Below are positions 35,513-44,470 of a stretch of 64,000 nucleotides of DNA, one piece after another. The notes beneath the pieces were generated by a model, which was not told the origin of the DNA, did no database searches, and saw only the letters and a list, made by a program, of their open reading frames with translations. Source of the stretch: Paenibacillus antarcticus (GTDB taxonomy: Bacteria > Bacillota > Bacilli > Paenibacillales > Paenibacillaceae). Numbering within the stretch: position 1 is the first letter of the stretch; every line of letters begins with the position of its first letter. Location of the stretch: the NCBI RefSeq assembly GCF_001637225.1, contig NZ_LVJI01000030.1:1-64000 (forward strand), in the 5' to 3' direction. Position numbers and translations under genes: made by a program.

Positions 35513-36074
35513 TGAACTTATTAAAGTCGTATCAAGTCAGATGCCGGAACAACGTTGGCAGCACACCCAAGGTGTAATGGATACGGCAGTAAAGCTTGCA
35601 GAACAATATGGCGCAGATCCTGTGAAAGCAGATTTAGCAGCAATTTTACATGATGTAGCTAAATACTGGCCGATAGAGACGTTAAGAACGGTTCTCTCGG
35701 ACAATCAGTTATCTGATGATCTCTTGTTATACAACAAGCAACTTTGGCATGCTGAAGTAGGTGCTTTTGTAGCAAGTCATGAATATGGAATTGAAGACAT
35801 TGAAATTTTGGATGCCATTCGCTATCACACAGCTGGTAGGGTTGGTATGACTAGACTTGACAAGGTGGTATGTCTAGCTGATTATATTGAGCCGGGAAGA
35901 GACTATCCTGGTGTGAATAATATTCGGGAACTAGCCAACCATAGTCTAGAGGGAGGCCTAGTAGCTGGGTTGGATTCTACAATCAGTTTACTAGTGTCAC
36001 GTAGGCAAATAATATACCCGTTAACGGTATTAGCACGTAATGATTTGATAAAGCAAATGGGGGCGAATTCATGA
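35496..36074 (+). CDS. yqeK: HD-domain hydrolase YqeK (Ap4A hydrolase-type)
   Basis: 192 residues. HD-domain protein with metal-binding His and His-Asp (AAILHDVAKYW), a later His in RYHTAG, and Asp in CLADYIEPGRDY. YqeK proteins hydrolyse diadenosine tetraphosphate symmetrically. Lies between nadD and rsfS, the usual context, and its stop overlaps the rsfS start. Confidence 0.95.
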   Translation: MKFSRDELIKVVSSQMPEQRWQHTQGVMDTAVKLAEQYGADPVKADLAAILHDVAKYWPIETLRTVLSDNQLSDDLLLYNKQLWHAEVGAFVASHEYGIEDIEILDAIRYHTAGRVGMTRLDKVVCLADYIEPGRDYPGVNNIRELANHSLEGGLVAGLDSTISLLVSRRQIIYPLTVLARNDLIKQMGANS

Positions 36075-36427
36075 GTCAAAAGTTTATTGGACCTGAGAAA
36101 TTGTTGGATTTAGCGGTAACTGGCGCGCAAGATAGAAAGGCAATGGACATCGTTGCACTGGATTTAAGAGGGGTATCTTTGGTTGCTGATTATTTTGTTA
36201 TTTGTCATGGTAACTCTGATGTACAAGTTCAAGCTATTGCTTCCGAAATTCGTAAGTCGGCTATGGAAGCAGGTACTAACATTCGTGGAATCGAAGGAAT
36301 GAATTCCGCTCGTTGGGTATTGATGGATTTGGGAGACGTTATTGTTCATGTATTCCACCGCGATGAACGTGAATTCTATAATCTTGAGAAATTATGGTCT
36401 GATGCTAAGGTAATGGAATTAGTATGA
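36071..36427 (+). CDS. rsfS: Ribosome silencing factor RsfS
   Basis: 118 residues. Binds L14 on the 50S subunit and blocks subunit joining during starvation. Signature LVADYFVICHGNSDVQVQAI and a C-terminal DLGDVIVHVFHRDEREFYNLE. ATGA overlaps with both the upstream and downstream genes. Confidence 0.96.
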   Translation: MSQKFIGPEKLLDLAVTGAQDRKAMDIVALDLRGVSLVADYFVICHGNSDVQVQAIASEIRKSAMEAGTNIRGIEGMNSARWVLMDLGDVIVHVFHRDEREFYNLEKLWSDAKVMELV

Positions 36428-37332
36428 GCTTAGTTGCGGGTACAGTTGTTTCACTAGAAGTGGCCCGTGAGGTGTCTCCATATGGTTTTTTTCTATATGG
36501 AGATGATTTCGATGTGTTACTTCATTACACGGAAATTACAGAAGAAATAAAGCCTGGCGACATATTAGAAGTATTTATATTTTTTGATACAGAAGGCCGC
36601 TTAGCTGCAACAATGAAGAAACCGTATTTGACACTTGATGGACTAGCTAAGTTGGTTGTGGCAGATATTAATCCACGCCTCGGTTGTTTCCTCGAAATGG
36701 GACTTGGTCGTCAGTTGTTGCTTCCTATACGTGAATTACCTGAACTTAATGAGTTGCACCCACGTGTAGGTGATTCTGTATTTGTCACCATGGAGCACGA
36801 TAAACAGGGAAGATTGCTTGCTAAGTTAGCTGGAGAGTATGAGCTGGAAACGTTAACCTTTGCGGCACCTTCCTCTTGGATGAACCAATGGATGGACGCA
36901 ACCGTGTATAAATCACTTCAGATGGGCACGTTCGTGCTTGTCGATGGTGGCGTGGTTGGATTCGGGGTTATTGGACTCATTCATTCTACGGAACGCACGC
37001 GCATGCTTCGTCTTGGCGAAGAAGTGAAGGTACGTATTAGCCATATTCGTGAAGATGGAAGAGTCAATCTTTCCATGGTCCCTCTGAAGGAGGTTGGACG
37101 TGATCTGGATGCTGAGAACTTATTGGTATTCCTCAAGGAACGTCCAGGTGGAGGAATGCCTTATTCTGATGCTACACCGCCAGATATTATCAAAGAACGA
37201 TTTGGCATTAGTAAATCAGCATTTAAACGAGCAATTGGTAAGTTGCTTAAAGAAGGCTTGATTACGCAAAAAGAAAATTGGACGTATCTCGTGAATCCGG
37301 AGTCTACTCCAAATGAAGAGGTACAGTCTTAA
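36424..37332 (+). CDS. cvfB: S1-domain RNA-binding protein, CvfB/YitL type
   Basis: 302 residues. Tandem S1-like OB domains (first about 1-65, then 66-140 and a canonical S1 around 150-215 with IGLIHSTERTRML and VRISHIREDGRVNLSM), and a C-terminal winged helix (IKERFGISKSAFKRAIGKLLKEG split at about 255-277). CvfB affects virulence and gene regulation in staphylococci; here it is joined to the rsfS operon by an ATGA overlap. RNA-binding is inferred from domains. Confidence 0.9.
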   Translation: MSLVAGTVVSLEVAREVSPYGFFLYGDDFDVLLHYTEITEEIKPGDILEVFIFFDTEGRLAATMKKPYLTLDGLAKLVVADINPRLGCFLEMGLGRQLLLPIRELPELNELHPRVGDSVFVTMEHDKQGRLLAKLAGEYELETLTFAAPSSWMNQWMDATVYKSLQMGTFVLVDGGVVGFGVIGLIHSTERTRMLRLGEEVKVRISHIREDGRVNLSMVPLKEVGRDLDAENLLVFLKERPGGGMPYSDATPPDIIKERFGISKSAFKRAIGKLLKEGLITQKENWTYLVNPESTPNEEVQS

Positions 37333-37376
37333 TCCTATACTGAATCATGGTATTCGAAAGAGAGTGAGGTGTCATT

Positions 37377-38147
37377 ATGTCATCCTACCGGAAATTTGCA
37401 TATGTCTATGATGAATTAATGGAGGATATGCCATACCCTGACTGGATACGTTTCGCCCGAACGGCTTGGGAGAAACATGGGATGCCTCATACTGTAGCTG
37501 AGCTGGGTTGTGGGACGGGTAGCATTACCATACCACTAGTGAACTCTGGATTTGAAGTGACAGGTATTGATCTTTCATCGGATATGTTGTCTGTTGCCCG
37601 CGGCAAGATGGATGGAACGCCGCAGGGTAGTCGTTTTCAACGCGAAGGAAGTATACGGTGGGTTCAACAAGATATGACAGCGTGGGAATTGCCAGAACCG
37701 GTGGATTCTGTGATATCTTTTTGTGACTGTATTAATTATCTCGTTGAAGAATCGGATGTTATATCTATGTTCGCGCGAACATATGAGGGCTTAAAGCCAG
37801 GAGGAACGTTCCTCTTTGATGTACACCATCCCAATACGATGAAACGTTATGATGAAGAACAGCCGTTTGTGCTGGATGAACGTTCTGTTTCTTATATTTG
37901 GACATGTGATCTAGATCAGGAACGTTGTGAGATTGAGCATCATTTAAGCATTTTTGTCCGTGATGAACAAGGTGGAGATCAGTACCGACGTTTCGAAGAG
38001 ATTCATGTTCAGCGTGCGTACGATCCTGAGTGGATGAAGGTGGAACTCGTAAAAGCTGGATTCCGTGATATCAAAATTTATGCGGATTTTGAATGGACCG
38101 AAGCAGATGAGGATGCGCAGCGGCTCTTTTATGTGGCAATCAAATAG
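37377..38147 (+). CDS. SAM-dependent methyltransferase (YqeM-like)
   Basis: 256 residues. Class I methyltransferase: motif I AELGCGTGSITIPL (about residues 41-54), then TGIDLSSDML, and motif IV VISFCDCINYL. The N-terminus FAYVYDELMEDMPYPDW is typical of YqeM-like proteins found in this operon. Substrate unknown. Followed by a strong terminator that ends the operon. Confidence 0.92.
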   Translation: MSSYRKFAYVYDELMEDMPYPDWIRFARTAWEKHGMPHTVAELGCGTGSITIPLVNSGFEVTGIDLSSDMLSVARGKMDGTPQGSRFQREGSIRWVQQDMTAWELPEPVDSVISFCDCINYLVEESDVISMFARTYEGLKPGGTFLFDVHHPNTMKRYDEEQPFVLDERSVSYIWTCDLDQERCEIEHHLSIFVRDEQGGDQYRRFEEIHVQRAYDPEWMKVELVKAGFRDIKIYADFEWTEADEDAQRLFYVAIK

Positions 38148-38158
38148 TTGTATCTTTA

Positions 38159-38192
38159 TGAAGCCCTGTGATATTCAGGGCTTCATTTTTTT
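38159..38192 (+). terminator. Intrinsic terminator of the yqeG-yqeM operon
   Basis: TGAAGCCCTG and CAGGGCTTCA form a 10-bp perfect stem followed by seven T. Confidence 0.85.
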
Positions 38193-38275
38193 GATGACTA
38201 CATCATATTTGGCGTATACTTGAGTAGTGAGTTTTTAGAAGTGACGAATAAAATTAACGTATAGGAGTGGATCAA

Positions 38276-38995
38276 ATGGAATTTAAGAATAGCACAGCTA
38301 TCATTACGGGTGCAGGAAAAGGGATCGGCCTAGCTATAGCAACTTCACTTGCTAAGGAAGGTGTGAATTTGGGTCTGATCGCTAGAACAACTTCAGATTT
38401 GGAAGTGCTTCGTAACACACTAACGGAAGCTTATGGTGTCAAAGTTAGTATTGCGACAGCAGATGTTTCTGTGAAGAGTGAAGTCGACCACGCTGTAGAG
38501 GTATTGAAAGAGCAATTGGGTTCCATTGATATTCTGATCAATAATGCTGGGTTCGCAGAGTTCGGAACATTAGTGGATATGGATTCTGATGTGTGGGAAA
38601 AAATGATCCAGGTTAACTTGATGGGTACTTATTACGTTACTCGTGCAGTACTTCCTACAATGATAGAGCAAAATAGTGGAAATATCATCAATATCGCATC
38701 AACTGCAGGAGAAAAAGGATTTGCAACGGGCTCCGCTTATTGTGCTTCTAAGTTTGCGGTATTGGGCCTGACTGAATCTGTGTTGCAGGAAGTTCGCAAA
38801 TTCAACATTCGAGTTATGGCTTTGACACCAAGTACAGTCAACACGGATTTAGCTAAGAATGCTGGCTTGAAAATAGGTGATGAAGATCGTATGATGCAAC
38901 CTGAAGATGTAGCTGAGTTAGCACTAGCAACATTGAGACTTCCACAGCGTGTGTTTGTGAAAACAGCTGGGCTATGGACAACGAATCCACAATAA
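38276..38995 (+). CDS. Short-chain dehydrogenase/reductase (FabG-like)
   Basis: 239 residues from ATG 38276 (AGGAG 8 nt upstream; an in-frame GTG at 38267 falls inside the ribosome-binding region). Classical SDR with the cofactor motif TGAGKGIGLAIA, NNAG in ILINNAGFAEFG, catalytic Ser in NIASTAG and YxxxK in AYCASKF. The family includes 3-oxoacyl-ACP reductases, but sequence alone does not fix the substrate. Monocistronic. Confidence 0.92.
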   Translation: MEFKNSTAIITGAGKGIGLAIATSLAKEGVNLGLIARTTSDLEVLRNTLTEAYGVKVSIATADVSVKSEVDHAVEVLKEQLGSIDILINNAGFAEFGTLVDMDSDVWEKMIQVNLMGTYYVTRAVLPTMIEQNSGNIINIASTAGEKGFATGSAYCASKFAVLGLTESVLQEVRKFNIRVMALTPSTVNTDLAKNAGLKIGDEDRMMQPEDVAELALATLRLPQRVFVKTAGLWTTNPQ

Positions 38996-39005
38996 TGAAT
39001 GCTTA

Positions 39006-39041
39006 AATAAGCCTTGGATCCTTTGATCCAAGGCTTATTTG
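39006..39041. terminator. Bidirectional terminator
   Basis: AATAAGCCTTGGATC and GATCCAAGGCTTATT form a 15-bp perfect stem with a CTTT loop, flanked by T-rich and A-rich ends. Serves the SDR gene and the small minus-strand gene. Confidence 0.85.
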
Positions 39042-39101
39042 TACTGGGTTTAGGCATGGCATATAGGATATAATCATATGCTCCTATTGTATTTCCAGTT
39101 C

Positions 39102-39260
39102 TCAACGATGTTCTACAAGGTCGATACTTCCAAGAATGATGTGTGCTAGACCAAAGCCTAATACGCCATACGCGGCAAGTTTATACTTGCTACCAAGCAG
39201 TGCAGCACCCGATGCGGATACGACAGTTCCAAGAACAGCAGGAATTATTCCTTCACGCAT
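39102..39260 (-). CDS. Small hydrophobic membrane protein (52 residues)
   Basis: From the ATG ending at 39260, with GGGAG about 8 nt upstream; the longer frame beginning at 39356 lacks a ribosome site. Two Ala/Gly-rich helices (IIPAVLGTVVSASGAALLG and YGVLGFGLAHIILGSIDLV) separated by SKYKLA suggest a two-pass membrane hairpin. No family function recognised. Monocistronic, ending at the shared terminator. Confidence 0.7.
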   Translation of the reverse strand: MREGIIPAVLGTVVSASGAALLGSKYKLAAYGVLGFGLAHIILGSIDLVEHR

Positions 39261-39394
39261 ATGAACACGCTCCCTTAGATTGGTTTGGAAAGACAGATAG
39301 TAGTGTTTGTTTCTTGTTAATAAATTATACAAAATGATGGTTATGCCCGGTCGCAATTAGCTGAAGAATTCATCATATGGAATCGGGTCTCTGG

Positions 39395-39423
39395 TTGACT
39401 TATCCTCCTTGTTTCTGTATAAT
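39395..39423 (+). promoter_or_regulatory. Sigma-A promoter of the leuS leader
   Basis: TTGACT, exactly 17 bp, then TATAAT. It lies just upstream of the T-box leader, with the right strand and distance. Confidence 0.85.
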
Positions 39424-39439
39424 ATGGTTCATCAAAATG

Positions 39440-39741
39440 CATATTTTAAACGTTGATGAGGAGTAATAATTTCGAGACTTCACTCAGAGAGCCGGCGGTT
39501 GCTGTAAGCCGGTTGATAGACCGAAACGAACTTACCTCGGAGTCATGATATGAATATGGAAAAGTCAAAGACGCTGCAATTTAGGTCGTCAGATTTCTAT
39601 ATATAAAGTATCATCGTCTTGCCCGCGTTAAGGGTTCAAAGTGAGTGGAAGACAAAGCATGTATTCCGCTAACTAGGGTGGTACCACGGGAATCTAACCT
39701 CTCGTCCCTAGCGATCATACGCTACGGATGAAGAGGTTTTT
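39440..39741 (+). promoter_or_regulatory. T-box leader (leucine) of leuS
   Basis: The T-box core AGGGTGGTACCACGG lies at 39675-39689, preceded by a long structured stem I region and followed by a terminator (CCTCTCGTCCCTAGCG pairing with CGCTACGGATGAAGAGG, then TTTTTTT ending 39741). A CTC triplet at 39536-39538 in CTTACCTCGG is a good candidate for the leucine specifier. Uncharged tRNA-Leu would stabilise the antiterminator and turn on leuS. Confidence 0.95.
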
Positions 39742-39801
39742 TTGATGAGTAAATACGCTACATATTATATCGCGCACAGTTGCGAAGGGGGAACACAAGT
39801 C

Positions 39802-42243
39802 ATGAGCGAACAACAGCCACAAGGCCAGGGTTATCAGGCACAAGCCATTGAACCGAAATGGCAACAATATTGGGATGAGCATAATACTTTTAAAACAGGG
39901 GAAGATCCAGCGAAGCCTAAGTTCTACGCTTTGGATATGTTTCCATACCCATCGGGAGCAGGTCTTCATGTAGGGCATCCTGAAGGTTATACAGCGACAG
40001 ATATCGTATCGCGTTATAAACGGATGCGTGGTTATAATGTTCTTCATCCTATGGGTTGGGATGCTTTCGGTCTACCAGCAGAGCAACATGCTATAGATAC
40101 AGGAGAACATCCAAAGGGATTTACAGTTCAGAATATTAATAATTTCCGCCGTCAGATCAAATCTCTTGGTTTCTCATATGACTGGGATAGAGAGATTAGC
40201 ACGACGGACCCTGAATATTACAAATGGACGCAATGGATCTTTATCCAATTGTATAATAAGGGACTTGCTTATGTCGCTGAAGTGCCAGTCAATTGGTGTG
40301 AAGCATTGGGTACAGTACTTGCGAATGAAGAAGTTATTAATGGGTTGAGTGAGCGCGGAAATCATCCTGTCGTTCGTAAACCGATGAGACAATGGATGCT
40401 GAAAATTACAGAGTATGCGGATCGTTTGTTGGATGACCTAGAAGAACTAGATTGGTCTGAAGGTATTAAAGATATGCAACGTAACTGGATTGGTAAATCC
40501 AAAGGCGCTGAAGTGAAATTTGAAATTCAAGGTCACGAGGATCAACTTGTGGTATTCACAACGAGACCAGATACGTTGTTCGGTGCAAGTTACTGTGTCC
40601 TAGCTCCGGAGCAAGAGTTAGTCGCTCGTATCACGACAGAAGAGCAAAAGGCAGCTGTAGAGGCTTATAAGGTTCAAGCTTCACACAAAAGTGATCTAGA
40701 ACGTACAGATTTGGCTAAAGACAAAACGGGTGTCTTCACAGGGGCTTATGCGGTTAATCCAGTGAATGGCGCTACGATGCCAATTTGGATTGCAGATTAT
40801 GTTCTTGCTGGATATGGAACAGGAGCGATTATGGCTGTTCCAGGTCATGATAGTCGTGACTGGGAATTTGCCAAACAGTTCGGACTAGAAATTATAGAAG
40901 TGGTTAAAGGCGGTAATATTGAGGAAGAGGCTTACAGCGGAGACGGAGATCATGTTAACTCTGAATGGCTTAATGGTTTACAGAATGTAGAGGCTATTGC
41001 GAAAATGATCGCTTGGCTAGAAGAGAGTGGCAAGGGTCAAGGTAAAATCACATATCGTCTGCGTGACTGGTTATTTAGCCGTCAGAGATATTGGGGAGAG
41101 CCGATTCCCATCCTTCATCTAGAAGATGGAACGATGAAGACTGTTCCTGTGGATCAATTACCACTTGTCCTACCAGATGTGGATCAAATCAAGCCATCAG
41201 GTACAGGGGAATCACCACTTGCTAACGTTCTTGAGTGGGTGGAAACGATTGATCCTGAGACTGGAATGAAGGCTCGTCGTGAGACGAATACGATGCCTCA
41301 GTGGGCAGGAAGTTGCTGGTATTACCTACGCTTTATTGATCCACACAATGATAAAGAGCTATGTTCCAAGGAGAAGCAGCAACAGTGGCTTCCAGTAGAC
41401 CTTTATATCGGTGGAGCAGAGCATGCAGTACTTCACTTGTTGTATGCACGTTTCTGGCATAAGGTTCTGTATGATCTAGGGATTGTTGATACGAAAGAAC
41501 CATTCCATAAACTTGTAAACCAAGGAATGATTCTAGGTACTAATAACGAGAAGATGAGTAAATCCCGTGGGAATGTCGTTAACCCAGATGAAATCGTTGA
41601 AAGCCATGGCGCGGATACCCTTCGAATCTATGAAATGTTTATGGGTCCATTAGAAGCTACTAAACCATGGAATATTAGCGGAGTAGAAGGAAGCCATCGG
41701 TTCCTTTCTCGTGTATGGCGTCTATTCGTCAATGATGAAGGTAATCTAAATAGTAAAATTGTCGATGGTGAAGGCAGTGATGAATTTAAACGAGTGTGGC
41801 ATAAGAGCATCAAGAAAGTAACCGAAGATTTGGATAACTTACGATTTAATACAGCGATTAGTCAGTTGATGATCTTTGTTAATGAAGCTTACAAGACAGA
41901 TGAGTTGCCACGTCGTGCTCTAGAGGACTTTGCGCAACTTCTGTCCCCAATGGCACCGCACATTTCCGAGGAGTTGTGGCAGCGCCTTGGACATGAAGAC
42001 AGTATCACGTATGAACAATGGCCAACATATGACGAGTCGTGGACTGTGGATTCAGAGATCGAGATTGTCGTGCAAGTGAATGGTAAAATTGTACAGCGTA
42101 CCTTGATTTCAAAAGAAACGAATCAAGAGGACATGCAAGCGCATAGTTTAGCTCTTCCAAGTGTGGAGCAAGCCATTGCAGGTAAAACCATCCGTAAAGT
42201 CATTGCTGTCCCAGGAAAATTGGTTAACATTGTTGTTAGCTAA
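39802..42243 (+). CDS. leuS: Leucyl-tRNA synthetase
   Basis: 813 residues from ATG 39802, with GGGGG 9-13 nt upstream; an in-frame start at 39742 lies inside the T-box terminator and is rejected. Class I motifs: HIGH-type HVGH (in PSGAGLHVGHPEGYTATDI, split at residues ~48-66), KMSKS in NEKMSKSRGNVV, and the CP1 editing domain with TTRPDTLFGASY. Charges tRNA-Leu. Controlled by the T-box leader. Its stop overlaps the stop of the convergent comER gene by 8 bp. Confidence 0.98.
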   Translation: MSEQQPQGQGYQAQAIEPKWQQYWDEHNTFKTGEDPAKPKFYALDMFPYPSGAGLHVGHPEGYTATDIVSRYKRMRGYNVLHPMGWDAFGLPAEQHAIDTGEHPKGFTVQNINNFRRQIKSLGFSYDWDREISTTDPEYYKWTQWIFIQLYNKGLAYVAEVPVNWCEALGTVLANEEVINGLSERGNHPVVRKPMRQWMLKITEYADRLLDDLEELDWSEGIKDMQRNWIGKSKGAEVKFEIQGHEDQLVVFTTRPDTLFGASYCVLAPEQELVARITTEEQKAAVEAYKVQASHKSDLERTDLAKDKTGVFTGAYAVNPVNGATMPIWIADYVLAGYGTGAIMAVPGHDSRDWEFAKQFGLEIIEVVKGGNIEEEAYSGDGDHVNSEWLNGLQNVEAIAKMIAWLEESGKGQGKITYRLRDWLFSRQRYWGEPIPILHLEDGTMKTVPVDQLPLVLPDVDQIKPSGTGESPLANVLEWVETIDPETGMKARRETNTMPQWAGSCWYYLRFIDPHNDKELCSKEKQQQWLPVDLYIGGAEHAVLHLLYARFWHKVLYDLGIVDTKEPFHKLVNQGMILGTNNEKMSKSRGNVVNPDEIVESHGADTLRIYEMFMGPLEATKPWNISGVEGSHRFLSRVWRLFVNDEGNLNSKIVDGEGSDEFKRVWHKSIKKVTEDLDNLRFNTAISQLMIFVNEAYKTDELPRRALEDFAQLLSPMAPHISEELWQRLGHEDSITYEQWPTYDESWTVDSEIEIVVQVNGKIVQRTLISKETNQEDMQAHSLALPSVEQAIAGKTIRKVIAVPGKLVNIVVS

Positions 42244-43063
42244 TATCACCTAATAATTCATCTAGTTTCTCAACATCTTCAATATATTTGTTGTGGGTCG
42301 TAGTAATTAGATTATGAAATACGCCATCTAAACTGTGGTTTAATTGGGATAAAGCTTGTGCAGTAATACCTCCAGGTACGGCTACCAGGTCTTGAAGTTG
42401 AAGAGGTGTTAGCCCACCTTGGGTTAATAAGTTGCCTGTACCAAGCATCATCTCACTTGCGAGACAGGTGATTTCCTCACGGGAAATGCCTGTCATCTCC
42501 ACAGCAGCATCGATCCATTTTATTAAGAAGAAACTCATAAACGCAGGCCCGCAGCTAGTGAAATCAGAATTAATGCGAGCCTGCGTTTCTTTTATTTCTA
42601 TCGGTTTGCTGATGAAAGAGAGCAGGTCGTGCAGAATTTGCTGATCTTCCTTTTGGATTCGGCTACCATACATAACTAATGAGGCGCCACTTCCAACCTT
42701 ATGAGTTACGCTTGGAATGATTTTGGCAATCTTACAAGATAGATTATTCTCCAAATGATGTATTTGTACAGGACTAGTAATAGAAACGAGAAGTTGATCT
42801 GATTGAACGTGATCTTTAATTTCTTGTATCAAAGTGGCAAATTGAAGAGGCTTAACACAGATGAATAGAATATCGCAGCTTCTTACGGTGTCGATATTGT
42901 TAAGAGATACATTTAAACCTTCATGGCGTTCGGTGAGTAAATGGAGTTTTTCCTTTGATCGATTACTTATAAATAGCTGCTGAGGCGTTATTGCCCCAAA
43001 ATATATGAAGGAATCTATTAAGAGGCTTCCCATACTACCGGTTCCAATAAGTCCTATCCTCAT
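42236..43063 (-). CDS. comER: ComER (pyrroline-5-carboxylate reductase family)
   Basis: 275 residues. Rossmann N-terminus IGLIGTGSMGSLL and the ProC-like C-terminal signature (LQDLVAVPGGITAQAL). The gene lies divergent from comEA, the classical position of comER in Bacillus, where it is not needed for competence but has been linked to sporulation and biofilm. Converges on leuS with an 8-bp tail overlap. Proline synthesis activity is not assured. Confidence 0.9.
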   Translation of the reverse strand: MRIGLIGTGSMGSLLIDSFIYFGAITPQQLFISNRSKEKLHLLTERHEGLNVSLNNIDTVRSCDILFICVKPLQFATLIQEIKDHVQSDQLLVSITSPVQIHHLENNLSCKIAKIIPSVTHKVGSGASLVMYGSRIQKEDQQILHDLLSFISKPIEIKETQARINSDFTSCGPAFMSFFLIKWIDAAVEMTGISREEITCLASEMMLGTGNLLTQGGLTPLQLQDLVAVPGGITAQALSQLNHSLDGVFHNLITTTHNKYIEDVEKLDELLGDIS

Positions 43064-43247
43064 GTGGCATTCCCTCCTTTCATAATTACGGTAATGACAT
43101 AACCCTTCTTCTTAACATATGCATTAGAACCTTTACCTCATGACGAATTTACAGATTAGAACAAGTAATTTTATTTATTTGTCTTAAGATGATGTATTCG
43201 AAATATTGAAATTTCTTTCCATTCCAATGTGATAGGGGTGTAGTGAG

Positions 43248-43802
43248 ATGAAACGTAAAGCAATAGGTATTATGGTTGCCTTATTAGGTAGTGGAGGAAT
43301 TCTATTATCTGGTATTGGGGAAAGAGGAAATATTGAGGGTTGGGAGCCTTTAAACTTACAAGTGGCGCAAGCATTAGGAGAGGAAACGTCTTCTAACGAG
43401 AAGCAGGGGGTTCAAGAAGTATCCACGAGCAATGTAGTAGGCTCAGCGGCTGATTCGAAGTTAACTGAAATCACAGTCAATGAGAATAGTGTTAATTCTC
43501 CCCCCTTGGATAATAAATTAGGGACGTCGACTGTCGCGCAGAAGGTGGATCAAGTGAAGACGAATGAGCAGACGTCACCAACGGCTACTACGTCAGATGC
43601 TGCAAATATTCACAAAATAAATGTGAACACCGGCGGAATTAAAGAATTAATGGAGCTTCCGGGTATTGGAGAGAAAAAGGCTCAGGCTATAGTAGACTAT
43701 CGTAATCAGAATGGACCTTTTCGGAAAATATCAGATCTTAATGATGTAAAAGGGATCGGAACGAAAATGATGGCGAAAATTGCCCCTTATGTCGAATTGT
43801 AG
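43248..43802 (+). CDS. comEA: Competence DNA receptor ComEA
   Basis: 184 residues. N-terminal signal anchor (IGIMVALLGSGGILLSG), a low-complexity S/T/N linker (~50-120), and a C-terminal helix-hairpin-helix DNA-binding domain (INVNTGGIKELMELPGIGEK ... FRKISDLNDVKGIGTKMMAK). Binds double-stranded DNA outside the membrane for transport through ComEC. Start at ATG 43248 after AGGGGTG. Confidence 0.96.
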   Translation: MKRKAIGIMVALLGSGGILLSGIGERGNIEGWEPLNLQVAQALGEETSSNEKQGVQEVSTSNVVGSAADSKLTEITVNENSVNSPPLDNKLGTSTVAQKVDQVKTNEQTSPTATTSDAANIHKINVNTGGIKELMELPGIGEKKAQAIVDYRNQNGPFRKISDLNDVKGIGTKMMAKIAPYVEL

Positions 43803-43843
43803 ATTATAATATACAATAAAGGAATACAGAGGGGGAGAATGAA

Positions 43844-44359
43844 ATGACAGATACACGTAAAGACTGGGATACATATTTCATGGACATTGCATATATGGTA
43901 TCTACTCGTTCTCGTTGTTCTCGTCGACATGTAGGAGCGGTACTAGTTCAAGGTAAGAAACTACTCGGAACAGCTTATAATGGAGCTCCGATGGGGATGC
44001 CAGATTGTTCAGAAGCAGGTTGTATGATCTCTGAGGAAGTGTCTCTGGTCCATATTGATGGGGAACAACAGATGATAAAGAAGCAACGTTGCATTCGTAC
44101 CATCCATGCTGAACAGAACTTATTACTTTTTACAGACCGTATTGATCGAGAAGGTAGTACAGTGTATGTAACGGATGAACCTTGTTGGACATGTGCGAAT
44201 ATGTTGGCTAACAGTGGTATTGTTGAGATTGTATTTCACAGATCCTATCCTAAAGATACGGACAAGGTAACTCAGATGATGAATAGTAAAGGGATTGTTT
44301 TTCGCAAGCTTCAATCGTATGAACCGCCTAAAGATACATTAACAACGGTTTCGAACTAG
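43844..44359 (+). CDS. comEB: dCMP deaminase ComEB
   Basis: 171 residues. Zinc deaminase motifs HAEQNLLLF (His and proton-shuttle Glu) and PCWTCANML (two Cys ligands). Converts dCMP to dUMP. Middle gene of the comE operon; not itself required for DNA uptake in B. subtilis. Followed by a terminator-like hairpin before comEC. Confidence 0.95.
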   Translation: MTDTRKDWDTYFMDIAYMVSTRSRCSRRHVGAVLVQGKKLLGTAYNGAPMGMPDCSEAGCMISEEVSLVHIDGEQQMIKKQRCIRTIHAEQNLLLFTDRIDREGSTVYVTDEPCWTCANMLANSGIVEIVFHRSYPKDTDKVTQMMNSKGIVFRKLQSYEPPKDTLTTVSN

Positions 44360-44400
44360 ATTTATATATAAATTATATATTGTGAGTATTGAATAGAGGA

Positions 44401-44444
44401 AACACCTCTTTTGCGAGTATAGCCGCAGAAGAGGTGTTTTTATT
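44401..44444 (+). terminator. Hairpin terminator/attenuator between comEB and comEC
   Basis: AACACCTCTT and AAGAGGTGTT form a perfect 10-bp stem around an 18-nt loop with TTTTATTT after. It implies reduced or separate expression of comEC relative to comEA-comEB. Confidence 0.7.
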
Positions 44445-44470
44445 TGTCTAAGAAAGGAATGTGATGAGAG

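Noticed and set aside
39742..39801. Upstream extension of leuS by 20 codons
   Set aside because: It starts inside the T-box terminator; ATG 39802 has a strong ribosome site and the family N-terminus.
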